The notes beneath the pieces were generated by a model, which was not told the origin of the DNA, searched no databases, and was given only the letters and a program-made list of their open reading frames with translations. This document shows positions 7,427-15,594 of a stretch of 62,795 nucleotides of DNA, piece by piece. Where the stretch lies: IMG/VR virus record IMGVR_UViG_3300027754_000091, positions 1 through 62,795 of that record. The stretch is one strand, 5' to 3'. Source of the DNA: a virus. Positions within the stretch are counted from its first letter, which is position 1. Each line of letters begins with the position of its first letter. A program made the position numbers and the translations under genes.

Positions 7427-9404
7427 TGAAGTAGAAAAAATAATCAAAGAAGTATCAAAACAATATGGTGCTGGTATTGCAATAAATGCAAGCGATTTGT
7501 TGGATGAAGAAAAGCATGTAATACCGCTTTCTCCAGCTTTAAACCTTGGTTTGCATGGAGGTATACCAGAAGGTTCTTGGGTTACATGTTCTGGTCATCC
7601 AAAAAGTGGAAAAGAACAACCCATATCTGCCCTTGTTTACACGCCAAATGGACCTAAGCCAATTGGTGAATTAATGTTGGGTGAACATGTATGCACACAT
7701 GATGGTAATTCAGCAGAAATTCTTGCTATCTATCCACAAGGCATTAAAGATGTTTATCGAATAAGTTTTTCTGATGGAACATTTGCAGAATGCGGATTAG
7801 ATCATCTTTGGTCAATTAAAACAAAGGACCACAAAGATTTTGTTGTTAGACAACTTAAAGATTTTATAAATGACATTTACTACAAATCTGGAAAAGTTGC
7901 AAAATACTCTATACCAATTTCTACCCCTGCATTATTTAATGAAACAACTAAAGAAATTTCTCCATACATCATGGGCATCTTTCTTGGTGCTGGAATTTTT
8001 GGAAAAAATTCAACATATGTAACTCTTGAAAAAGATTTAGGGATTGTTGATCAGATGTCTGATAGCGATAAAAAATACATAATTTATGATAACGACTCAA
8101 AAAAAGTTTCCGTTAAAAATTGCAATCCTTTTATAAAGCTTGGACTTTTTAATATTGCTAATAATGAAAAATTTATTCCTTCAAAATATTTATTTGATGG
8201 GGTTTATAATCGAACAAGGCTAATAACTGGCATTTTAAAAGTAGCTGGTTACTTAACCAAAGATAAAAGTTTAACCATCACGGTATCGAGCCAAAGACTT
8301 GCAGAAGATATTGTCACATTGGTTCAATCTTTAGGTGGAATAGGAAACTATTCTGTGCATAAGAACAAAGATTCAAAAAGATATGTGTGCATATTAAAGC
8401 TTAACATTTTACAAAAAAGAAAAAATAAATTTGAAAGAAAAATAATATCTATAAAAAAAGTAAGAAAAGAAGAGTGTGTTTGTATTACCATAAACACGAA
8501 AGATGGCTTGTATTTAACTAATAGCTTTATAGTTACACACAATACTTTAACCTCGCTTTCTTTTGCTGCACAATGTCAAAAACCAGAGAATGGTGGTAGA
8601 CATGTGTATTATCTAAACATTGAAGGTCGATTAAAGCCTATGAATCTAAGGGGCATAGCTGGCTTAAATTTGGACAAGATGACAATCTATAGGTCTACTC
8701 AAGATAAGATTCTTTCCGCAAAGGACTACCTAAATCTGGCCTTTAAAGCTATTAATACACACCCAGGTAGTTTAATCATAATAGATAGTGTTTCTGCTCT
8801 ATGTGATGAAAAAGAGATGGATGAGGGCATTGGGTATGAAAATAGAGGGGCTGGTAATAAGCTTTTTGCTGGTTTTTGCAGACAAGCAGCTAATATAGTA
8901 CCAGTACAAAACTGTATTGTTTGGGCTATTATGCACTTAACTCAATCTCAAGGTATGTATGGTGGTTATACAGAAAAAGGCTCTAGAACATTGCAGTATC
9001 AAGCAGATGTTCAAATGAGAGTTAAATTTGATAAAGCTTGGAATGTTGGCATAGAAGGCAAAGAAAAACAAATTGGCCAGCAAGTTCATTGGTTGATTGA
9101 ATCTTGTGCTTTAGGTTCGCCAGGAATGGAAATTGATAGCTACATTCGTTATGGGGTTGGTATTGATAATACATATGAAGCCATAAATCTTGGTTGTCAG
9201 CTTGGCCTTATACTTAAAGCTGGTGCTTGGATGACACTTGATTTTATGCAAAGACATTTAAAATTGTTAGAGTCAAAAGAATGGGATGATGCAACAATAA
9301 GAAAAGTTAAAACTCAAGGTGCAGAAAAACTTTATAGACTATTGCTTGATAATCCTGCATGGGTAAAGATTCTTGAACAAGAAATAAAAGGTCTTTTATC
9401 ATGA
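7419..9404 (+). CDS. recA: RecA/UvsX-type recombinase interrupted by an intein
   Basis: 661 residues from ATG 7419 (AAAGGA just upstream; the in-frame TTG at 7413 is unlikely). After removal of a 310-residue intein, a 351-residue recombinase remains, the usual RecA/UvsX size. The N-extein ends in GHPKSGK and the C-extein begins TLTSLSF, together rebuilding the Walker A motif GHPKSGKT. Walker B is visible as SLIIIDSVSALCDEKEMDEG, followed by a strand (VPVQNCIVWAIMHLTQSQG) expected to hold the L2-type DNA-binding region. The protein would form filaments on single-stranded DNA and drive strand exchange in recombination-dependent replication. The intein sits on the ATP-binding loop, so the unspliced form should be inactive. 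A nuclease gene overlaps its 3' end by 4 nt. Confidence 0.88.
   Translation: MSDEVEKIIKEVSKQYGAGIAINASDLLDEEKHVIPLSPALNLGLHGGIPEGSWVTCSGHPKSGKEQPISALVYTPNGPKPIGELMLGEHVCTHDGNSAEILAIYPQGIKDVYRISFSDGTFAECGLDHLWSIKTKDHKDFVVRQLKDFINDIYYKSGKVAKYSIPISTPALFNETTKEISPYIMGIFLGAGIFGKNSTYVTLEKDLGIVDQMSDSDKKYIIYDNDSKKVSVKNCNPFIKLGLFNIANNEKFIPSKYLFDGVYNRTRLITGILKVAGYLTKDKSLTITVSSQRLAEDIVTLVQSLGGIGNYSVHKNKDSKRYVCILKLNILQKRKNKFERKIISIKKVRKEECVCITINTKDGLYLTNSFIVTHNTLTSLSFAAQCQKPENGGRHVYYLNIEGRLKPMNLRGIAGLNLDKMTIYRSTQDKILSAKDYLNLAFKAINTHPGSLIIIDSVSALCDEKEMDEGIGYENRGAGNKLFAGFCRQAANIVPVQNCIVWAIMHLTQSQGMYGGYTEKGSRTLQYQADVQMRVKFDKAWNVGIEGKEKQIGQQVHWLIESCALGSPGMEIDSYIRYGVGIDNTYEAINLGCQLGLILKAGAWMTLDFMQRHLKLLESKEWDDATIRKVKTQGAEKLYRLLLDNPAWVKILEQEIKGLLS
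7614..8543 (+). other. In-frame class 3-like (W-C-T) intein with degenerate LAGLIDADG domain
   Basis: 310 codons between Lys of the Walker A motif and its Thr. The intein begins EQPISALVYTPNGPKPIGEL, so the usual N-terminal Cys or Ser nucleophile is absent. It ends SFIVTHN followed by extein Thr. Block B reads CGLDHLW with Trp, block F reads ECVCITI with Cys where most inteins have Asp, and Thr precedes the final His-Asn. These are the three residues that define class 3 inteins, in which the block F Cys makes the first branched intermediate. The centre has two LAGLIDADG-like helices, IMGIFLGAGIF and LITGILKVAGYL; the acidic residues expected in each are replaced. Confidence 0.88.
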
Positions 9405-9805
9405 AAATAAGAGGATTAGATGGAAGAGTGCATTCTTGGTCATTTTATGGTCAAATGCCAGACATAAGCGATGAAAGAAAAAGATCAGAGTTGCACATAA
9501 GAACTAGGGGCTTGCTTAAATCTTTGTATCCAGTAGATAGAATACTTGAAGAAGTTCATTTGCCTGGATCTGGAAATTTATACGCAGATTTTTGGTTGCC
9601 ACTAAGGAATAAGATGGTAGAAGTTCATGGAGAACAGCATTATAAGTTTGTTCCTTTCTTTCATGGAACACAGCTAAACTTTTTGGCATCAAAAGCGAAT
9701 GACAATAAGAAGAGAGAATGGTGTTTAATTAACGGAATAGTTCTTGTGGAGTTACCATTTAATGAATCAACCGAGCAATGGCAATCAAGAATTGAACTTG
9801 ACTGA
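9401..9805 (+). CDS. PD-(D/E)XK-type nuclease, DUF559/VSR-like
   Basis: 134 residues. The motif pattern is that of a small restriction-endonuclease-fold protein: ADFWLPLRNKMVEVHGEQHY, with Asp in the first strand, then Glu and His/Gln where the catalytic E-x-K lies, followed by a helix KANDNKKREWCLING and a final strand IVLVELPF. This layout is shared with DUF559, VSR mismatch endonucleases and some homing endonucleases. It overlaps the recombinase stop by 4 nt. A role in recombination or DNA processing is likely from context, but a mobile-endonuclease origin is also possible. The replacement of Lys by His is unusual and leaves activity uncertain. Confidence 0.6.
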   Translation: MKIRGLDGRVHSWSFYGQMPDISDERKRSELHIRTRGLLKSLYPVDRILEEVHLPGSGNLYADFWLPLRNKMVEVHGEQHYKFVPFFHGTQLNFLASKANDNKKREWCLINGIVLVELPFNESTEQWQSRIELD

Positions 9806-10271
9806 AGAACAGAAAATTGATCTTGCTTTAGAGAAGTACGAATTAACTATTGGATTAACACCAATTCCTTCTGATAAGGAGTTTACATGCATAAAGTACT
9901 TATACTTATCACAAGATGATTTATCAAAAATGAGTAGTGAACAATGCTCAGAGTCATGTGTTTTACTTAATAGTTTTTCTTTTCATATAAGCAGAGTCAT
10001 AAACAAAGAAAAAACAAAGTTAAGATGGTGCAATGAGAAGATTTTAAGTGTTATAGCGAATAATCTTTCAGACTACAGATATTTTTCAGCAGAAGAAAGA
10101 ATGGCTTTATGTATAAAAGACAATGATTATGCAAAAAAAATAAAAAAGCTTTCTGCTTTAATACAAGCAAGAATAGATAGGATTGAATATTTGCCGATTA
10201 GACTTGAAAAAGTTGCTGAATCTTTGTCAAATTTAGCTTACTCAAAAAGGAGAAATAATGAACCTCGTTAA
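9762..10271 (+). CDS. Hypothetical protein of the replication cluster
   Basis: 169 residues from ATG 9762, which overlaps the nuclease gene by 44 nt; an in-frame TTG lies further up. The sequence is mainly helical (LTEEQKIDLALEKYELTIGL..., FSFHISRVINKEKTKLRWC..., KKIKKLSALIQARIDRIEYLP). The last part resembles a coiled-coil or DNA-contacting helix pair. I do not recognise the family. It shares an operon with RecA, DnaB and DnaG, so a helicase-loader or recombination accessory role is conceivable. No catalytic motif is visible. Confidence 0.5.
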   Translation: MNQPSNGNQELNLTEEQKIDLALEKYELTIGLTPIPSDKEFTCIKYLYLSQDDLSKMSSEQCSESCVLLNSFSFHISRVINKEKTKLRWCNEKILSVIANNLSDYRYFSAEERMALCIKDNDYAKKIKKLSALIQARIDRIEYLPIRLEKVAESLSNLAYSKRRNNEPR

Positions 10272-10686
10272 CATGTTGAAAACAGCAGTTGGAAAAAAGG
10301 ATTGGGGGCTAGTGTCAAAAGCATTAAACATTTTAAATGGCGATGAAGAATTTCTTGTTTTAACACATCAACCATCTACTCCAGCCAAACAAGTTGATTT
10401 TTTATCTAACAAGGCTTCTGTCGGCACTAAGTCTTTAATTGCACCAACAGCGAACAAGTTTGTTGATGATTTGACACTTGAGTCGGGATTTATAGAAAAG
10501 GGGCAAAAGGCATCAAATAAAAGTTATAGACAACCATTTAAAGAAGGCGATAATTTTTGTGATGTAAAATGTTCAAAATGTGGAGGCAATATGAAAATTA
10601 CAAAAGAAGAATATAAGTTTAGAACAATTGATTCTGAATCAGCACCATTCACATGCATTAAATGCATTAGAAATTCGAGTAGATAA
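10258..10686 (+). CDS. Zinc-binding protein upstream of the helicase
   Basis: 142 residues. The N-terminal ~30 residues form a likely helix pair (MNLVNMLKTAVGKKDWGLVSK), the middle is low in structure, and the C-terminal part carries CDVKCSKCGGNM and, ~30 residues later, CIKCI: two Cys pairs that fit one zinc ribbon. It overlaps the previous gene by 14 nt, and its stop TAA lies directly at the next ATG (TAATG). Position directly before the replicative helicase suggests a DNA-binding or helicase-associated function, but this is inferred. Confidence 0.6.
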   Translation: MNLVNMLKTAVGKKDWGLVSKALNILNGDEEFLVLTHQPSTPAKQVDFLSNKASVGTKSLIAPTANKFVDDLTLESGFIEKGQKASNKSYRQPFKEGDNFCDVKCSKCGGNMKITKEEYKFRTIDSESAPFTCIKCIRNSSR

Positions 10687-12149
10687 TGAACGATGTTGCA
10701 TCTGAAAGGGTTATATTAGCTGCTCTTTTTCAAAAAGGCTATGATTGTTATATTGAAATTTGCGATATTGTTGATGAAAATAGCTTTAGCTCTGATGAAA
10801 CGGCTGCAATATATAAATGTTTAGTAAAAATAGTAAATGAAAAAGATTCAAAAGCCGATATACCATCGATTATAGCTGTAGCAAACTCTTTAAAAATACA
10901 GCAGTTTTTTCAAAAAGATGATCAAGCTAAGTATCTTAGATCTTTAACATTGTTACCAGTTGAAATAGTTAACGCTAAAAAAGCAGCAGCAAAATTAAAA
11001 AAGATGCAAATTGCTAAGACTTTGGCGTACAACTTGTCTAATTGTGCAAGTGAGTTATTGAATATGACAGGCGATGAGCCTATTTCACAAATAGTTTCTC
11101 TTGCAGAAGCAACTGTGTTAGATCAAACTTTTAAAATTTCAAATGCAGAAGACCCAAGCCCTAAAGAAATATCTGAAGGTTTGGATGATTATGTAAAGTT
11201 TCTAGAAGATAATCCAATATCTCAACTTGGCATTTCATCAGGCTTTAAAGTTTACGATAGGGCTATTGGGGGCGGTCTTAGGCCAGGAACAGTTAATTTG
11301 ATTGGTGCAAGAATGAAAACAGGAAAATCATTTTTTGCAGACAATGTTGCGATGAATGTTTCTAAACAGGGCATACCTGTGTTAATGTTTGATACTGAAA
11401 TGACAGCTAAAGATCATTGGCATAGACTATTGGCTTGTATTGGAAATATTAAAATTGAAGAGATTGAGAATGGGTCTTTTTCAAAGGATTCATCAAAAAA
11501 GAAAAGGGTTTATGATGCATCAAAAGCATTAAAAGATATGCCTTTTAAGTACAAGTCTATTGCTGGAAAAAGCTTTGATGAGGTTTTAAGCCTTGCTAGA
11601 AGGTGGGTTATAAAAGATGTTGGTCTAGATGATTTTGGTAAAGCTAAACCATGTTTAATAATATTAGATTATATAAAATTAATGGATGATGGAGCAATAT
11701 CAAAAAATATTGCCGAGTATCAAGCATTAGGTTTTTTAATGTCAAGCTTACATAATTTCATGGTTCAATATGGTGTTGCTTGTTTAGCCTTTACTCAATT
11801 AAATAGAGATGGCATAACAAGAGAGGATACAGATGTTGCATCAGGATCTGACAGAATCTTGTGGCTATGCAGCAATTTTTCAATATATAAGCGTAAAACA
11901 GAAGAGGAAATGGCAGATGAAAGCGTTTCAGAAAATAATATTTCATACAACTTAAAACTAATACCGATTGTTGCAAGACATGGTAAAGGTATTGATGCTG
12001 GTGATTACATCAACATATCTGGAAATTATGAATATGGAAGAATAACAGAAGGTCCAACTAGGAATGAATTTTACAAACTTAGATCAACAAGAATTAATAA
12101 TGGCTTTCAAATAGAGGAACTATCAGATGAAATCTCAGGAACAAATTGA
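10686..12149 (+). CDS. dnaB: DnaB-type replicative DNA helicase
   Basis: 487 residues, the normal size. Residues ~1-100 form the helical N-terminal domain (SERVILAALFQKGYDCYIEI... like the DnaB start EQAVLGALL). The RecA-like motor follows: GARMKTGKSFFADNVA is Walker A (near residue 205), VLMFDTEMTAKDHW is motif H1a, LIILDYIKLM is Walker B, and CLAFTQLNRDG is the motif H3 Gln sensor. The protein should form a hexamer that unwinds DNA 5'-3' at the fork and contacts the primase encoded next. Its 3' end overlaps the primase gene by 23 nt. The arginine finger near the C-terminus is plausibly in IVARHGKGIDAGD. No intein interrupts this P-loop. Confidence 0.92.
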   Translation: MNDVASERVILAALFQKGYDCYIEICDIVDENSFSSDETAAIYKCLVKIVNEKDSKADIPSIIAVANSLKIQQFFQKDDQAKYLRSLTLLPVEIVNAKKAAAKLKKMQIAKTLAYNLSNCASELLNMTGDEPISQIVSLAEATVLDQTFKISNAEDPSPKEISEGLDDYVKFLEDNPISQLGISSGFKVYDRAIGGGLRPGTVNLIGARMKTGKSFFADNVAMNVSKQGIPVLMFDTEMTAKDHWHRLLACIGNIKIEEIENGSFSKDSSKKKRVYDASKALKDMPFKYKSIAGKSFDEVLSLARRWVIKDVGLDDFGKAKPCLIILDYIKLMDDGAISKNIAEYQALGFLMSSLHNFMVQYGVACLAFTQLNRDGITREDTDVASGSDRILWLCSNFSIYKRKTEEEMADESVSENNISYNLKLIPIVARHGKGIDAGDYINISGNYEYGRITEGPTRNEFYKLRSTRINNGFQIEELSDEISGTN

Positions 12150-13242
12150 TTTTAAATCAGCAAATAAAATAATTTCAAAAAATATAGATGTTGTTTTAAA
12201 TCACTTCGATATTGAATTAAATTATACGGATGCTTATCTTTCTGGTCCATGCCCAATACATGGTGGAGATAATAAGACTGCATTTAATATTTTTACATCT
12301 GGTAATACGCATGTTGGAAATTGGATATGTTACACGCACCATTGTGAAAAAAGTTTTATAAATAATACAATTGGTTTTATTAGAGGTTTGATAAGTCATA
12401 GTAAATATAATTGGTCAAAGTCTGGAGATAAAATAGCATCATTTGCAGAAACATTGTACTTAATAAAAAGCTTGTACGACTTTTCAATTGATGATACTTT
12501 ATCTACAAATAAACCTAAAAATATATTAGAATCTTCTGCATTTACAAAAACCACAAAAGAAAAACAAGATAAGTGGAGTAAGACTTCTGTAAGATCAAGC
12601 TTGTCAATACCATCTAAGTATTATCTTTCTAGGGGTTACACTGAAGAATGTTTAAATAATTATGACATAGGAGAGTCTAATTCCTCTATTGGAATATTTA
12701 AAGATAGGGTAGTTGTTCCAGTGTATGACACAGATGGAAAATTTATAGTTGGTTTCACAGGAAGAACAAGGTACAAAAAATGTGAAGCATGTAAACATTA
12801 TCATGAACAAGAAGCTAGTTGCAATGGTTATGTTCATATGTCTAAGTGGTGTCACAATAAGGGTTTTTCTAAAAAAGATTACTTATACAATTATAATTTT
12901 GCAATTGATTCTATTAAAAAAACTGGCGTTGCCATATTGGTGGAAGGACCAGGAGATGTTTGGAGAATTGCTGAATCTGGAATTAAAAATTCATTGGCTG
13001 TATTTGGATCTTCTTTAACAGATGCACAACAGATTTTATTAGAGTCATCTGGAGCTTTGCACTTAATACTACTATTTGATTCAGATGAGGCTGGTTTAAA
13101 GGCTGGCAATAGCATAGAATCTTCTCTTGGTAGAATGTTCAAAATAATTAAGCCAAAATTGCCGAATGGTTTTAAAGATATTGGTGAGATGAGTGTGGAT
13201 GATGTTAAAAGTTTTTTACTCCCTATTATGGAAAAGCTGTGA
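12127..13242 (+). CDS. dnaG: DnaG-type primase
   Basis: 371 residues, shorter than bacterial DnaG (about 580). A zinc-binding domain opens the protein: CPIHGGDNKTAFNIF then NWICYTHHC, the CHC2 type with Cys/His ligands. The central region resembles the DnaG catalytic core (KYYLSRGYTEECLNNYDIGES, then KDRVVVPVYDTDGKFIVGFTGR). TOPRIM residues follow: AILVEGPGDVWR supplies the metal-binding Glu, and LILLFDSDEAGLKAG the D-x-D. A second Cys-rich insert (KCEACKHYH...CNGY) lies near residues 217-235. The helicase-binding C-terminal domain of cellular DnaG appears to be missing. It would lay RNA primers for the lagging strand. Confidence 0.88.
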   Translation: MKSQEQIDFKSANKIISKNIDVVLNHFDIELNYTDAYLSGPCPIHGGDNKTAFNIFTSGNTHVGNWICYTHHCEKSFINNTIGFIRGLISHSKYNWSKSGDKIASFAETLYLIKSLYDFSIDDTLSTNKPKNILESSAFTKTTKEKQDKWSKTSVRSSLSIPSKYYLSRGYTEECLNNYDIGESNSSIGIFKDRVVVPVYDTDGKFIVGFTGRTRYKKCEACKHYHEQEASCNGYVHMSKWCHNKGFSKKDYLYNYNFAIDSIKKTGVAILVEGPGDVWRIAESGIKNSLAVFGSSLTDAQQILLESSGALHLILLFDSDEAGLKAGNSIESSLGRMFKIIKPKLPNGFKDIGEMSVDDVKSFLLPIMEKL

Positions 13243-13886
13243 TACAAAAAATAATTGGGTTTTCTGGAAAAAAGGGTTCTGGCAAAGATACTATTGCTGG
13301 ATTTCTTTCATTCAATTCTGTAGCCCTTTTTGGTTGTAGATCATCCATTTATTCTTTTGCACAACCAATGAAAAAAATGGCTATTAACTTTTTTGGATTA
13401 AAGCACAAACAAGTTTTTGGATCATTTGAAGATAAAAAAACTTTAACAAATTATTTATGGGAAGATCTTCCGCACTATGAAGAAATTAAAATTAGAAAAG
13501 AAGTGGCCCCAACTGGCAAAATGACAGCTAGGGAATTTTTGCAGGAATTTGGAACTGGTATAGCTAGAAGAATGTGTAAAGAAATACATATAAATGCTTG
13601 TTTTAATGAAATAAGAAATGGTCATTACCCATTGAATTTCATTACTGATGCTAGATTTGATAATGAAATAGACAGTATTAAAGAAAAAGGTGGAATTGTC
13701 ATAAGGTTAACAAAAAGCACTGAAGACGATTATCACATAAGCGAAAATGAATTGGACAATAGTGAAAAATTTGATATTGTTTTAGACAATCAAAAAATGA
13801 CAAAAGAAGAACAAAAAATAGAAATTTTAAAAATTCTTAAGAAATTAGATTGGATAAAGAGTGATTATAACTTACTTAAGATCTAG
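13239..13886 (+). CDS. Deoxynucleoside monophosphate kinase
   Basis: 215 residues starting at GTG 13239, which overlaps the primase TGA (GTGA). IIGFSGKKGSGKDTIAGFL at the N-terminus is a P-loop for nucleotide binding. TAREFLQEFGTGIARRM and NFITDARFDNEIDSIKEKGG match the substrate-binding and LID regions of T4 gene 1-type dNMP kinases. It phosphorylates dNMPs so that they feed the polymerase, complementing the ribonucleotide reductase encoded upstream. Length fits the family. The specific dNMP range cannot be read from the sequence. Confidence 0.82.
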   Translation: MIQKIIGFSGKKGSGKDTIAGFLSFNSVALFGCRSSIYSFAQPMKKMAINFFGLKHKQVFGSFEDKKTLTNYLWEDLPHYEEIKIRKEVAPTGKMTAREFLQEFGTGIARRMCKEIHINACFNEIRNGHYPLNFITDARFDNEIDSIKEKGGIVIRLTKSTEDDYHISENELDNSEKFDIVLDNQKMTKEEQKIEILKILKKLDWIKSDYNLLKI

Positions 13887-14880
13887 TTCTGTATCATCAT
13901 ACTCTTGGTGTCAGCACAAGTATTGGTTAACCTATAATCTTGGCTTTAAAGATGATTCCAATAAAAAGGCAGAAAAAGGTAATGTTGTACATAAAGGTTT
14001 AGAATTGTTGGCAAATAAAAAGCTTTGCCTACAAAATGGAACAATTTCATTCTCTGATTCTGAATTAGGGATGGAATTTATAACATCAGAAATGTCACCA
14101 GAAACAGCAATATTGGCTGGTTTTAATCATTACAAAAACAAAAGTACGCATGAGTGGACAGATGTTGATTTTAAAGAATGTACTAAGTGGTTGTGGGATG
14201 TTCTATTATTTAACAATGGCATGTTTTCACCATTAACTAGAAATATTGTCATGCCAGAACAGTATTTTGACATTGAAATTGATAAGCCTTGGGCAAATTA
14301 TGATTATTTTCTTCCAGATGGGCAAATAATTTCTGGAAAGTTACGAATAAAAGGAACTATGGACTTAATAACAAGAGTTGATTCAAAAACAGTAGAATAT
14401 GTTGATTGGAAAACAGGAGAAAGAAAGAATTGGTCAACAGGAAAAGAGAAAGGCTACGATGATTTATACAATGATTTTCAACTTAGATTATACCATTATG
14501 CTTTAAATGAACTATATCCAAATGAAAATATGATAATTATGACCATATTTTTTGTTAAAGCTGGTGGACCATTTTCTTTGTGTTTTCAAAAAGAAGACAT
14601 AAAAACAACTGAAGAAATGATAAAAAAAGAATTTGAAAAAATTAAGAATTGCAATAAGCCATCAAGGATAATAGACTATGGAAAAGATAAGTGGAAATGC
14701 ATTAGGCTTTGTAGTTTTTATAAAGAAAAACACAAGGATTCTGAAAATGAATCAATATGTGATCATATGCATCAAGAATTAATACAACTTGGTATTAATA
14801 ATGCGTATGTTAAACACGCCAAAAAAGATACTGTAAAATCTTATGGCGATGGTGGTGGTCAATCTAATAGGGAGAAATAA
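13861..14880 (+). CDS. RecB/Cas4-like PD-(D/E)XK exonuclease with probable Fe-S cluster
   Basis: 339 residues from GTG 13861. The RecB-nuclease motifs are present: GNVVHKGLE (motif I His), GTMDLITR (Asp), VEYVDWKTGE (the D-x-K core) and DFQLRLYHYAL (the conserved Gln/Tyr helix). One Cys near the N-terminus (YSWCQHKYW) and three near the C-terminus (CIRLC, then IC about 18 residues on) match the four-Cys layout that holds a 4Fe-4S cluster in Cas4 and AddB. The protein should be a metal-dependent DNA exonuclease acting on ends, probably in recombination with the RecA-type protein. There is no CRISPR array or other cas gene here. It overlaps the dNMP kinase by 26 nt. Confidence 0.85.
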   Translation: MIITYLRSSSVSSYSWCQHKYWLTYNLGFKDDSNKKAEKGNVVHKGLELLANKKLCLQNGTISFSDSELGMEFITSEMSPETAILAGFNHYKNKSTHEWTDVDFKECTKWLWDVLLFNNGMFSPLTRNIVMPEQYFDIEIDKPWANYDYFLPDGQIISGKLRIKGTMDLITRVDSKTVEYVDWKTGERKNWSTGKEKGYDDLYNDFQLRLYHYALNELYPNENMIIMTIFFVKAGGPFSLCFQKEDIKTTEEMIKKEFEKIKNCNKPSRIIDYGKDKWKCIRLCSFYKEKHKDSENESICDHMHQELIQLGINNAYVKHAKKDTVKSYGDGGGQSNREK

Positions 14881-14881
14881 C

Positions 14882-15577
14882 ATGGTTGATTGGAGATGGG
14901 AAGATATTGTTTTTACCAACAAAAAAGAAGAAGTTGCAACAACAACTACTGAACCAGAAATTATCAAATATGAACCTAAATATAATGGTGAACAGGTTCT
15001 TGTTATTAAAAACGACTTATTAAAAGATGATTCCTTTCAAGGATTTATTACTGGAAATGTAGCAAAAAATTTGCGAGATAAAATTCTTTCAACAGAAAAC
15101 ATGTTTTATATTGATCGTGATATTGCAGAAAATGATAAATCTTATAAACAGATTATACCATACTGTTTAATCAATCGTGGAGAATCAACATTTTGCTATC
15201 AAAGATCTAAAGCAGGGTCTGAAAACAGATTGCATGATTTGTGGTCGTTAGGCGTTGGTGGGCATGTTAATCCATGCGATGGATTGAGTGCTGAAACTAT
15301 TACTAATGCATGTAAGAGAGAAATTGAAGAAGAAGTTGAGTTTTCAAATTTAAAAAATGCACATTTTATAGGTTTGATAAACGATGATTCAAATGATGTA
15401 AGCTCTGTTCATTTTGGAGTTGTTTATAGTGTAAATCTTCAAGAGCATTCAACCTTTAAGGTTAAAGAAGAAGCACTAGCAGAAGGATCTTTTGTTATAA
15501 AAGAAATCGTTAAAGTTGAAGAAAAGAATTGGGAAAATTGGTCGGCTTTAATTGTAAATGAATATTTAAGAAAGTAA
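14882..15577 (+). CDS. Nudix hydrolase
   Basis: 231 residues from ATG 14882, preceded by GGGAGA; earlier in-frame starts would overlap the nuclease and lack a good binding site. The Nudix box is visible around residues 122-147: GGHVNPCDGLSAETITNAC then KREIEEEVEF, giving the metal-binding R-E-x2-E-E core with a slightly lengthened loop. Residues 1-110 form an extra N-terminal domain (VDWRWEDIVF...) found in phage Nudix proteins. Such enzymes hydrolyse nucleoside-diphosphate-linked compounds. Here it may clean up nucleotides, or act on NAD- or sugar-linked nucleotides. The substrate is unknown. Confidence 0.82.
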   Translation: MVDWRWEDIVFTNKKEEVATTTTEPEIIKYEPKYNGEQVLVIKNDLLKDDSFQGFITGNVAKNLRDKILSTENMFYIDRDIAENDKSYKQIIPYCLINRGESTFCYQRSKAGSENRLHDLWSLGVGGHVNPCDGLSAETITNACKREIEEEVEFSNLKNAHFIGLINDDSNDVSSVHFGVVYSVNLQEHSTFKVKEEALAEGSFVIKEIVKVEEKNWENWSALIVNEYLRK

Positions 15578-15594
15578 AATTTTAGGAACAGCAC

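Noticed and set aside
9401-9805. Small nuclease as part of the recombinase intein system
   Set aside because: It is a separate gene after the recombinase stop, with a different fold (PD-(D/E)XK) from the LAGLIDADG remnant of the intein.
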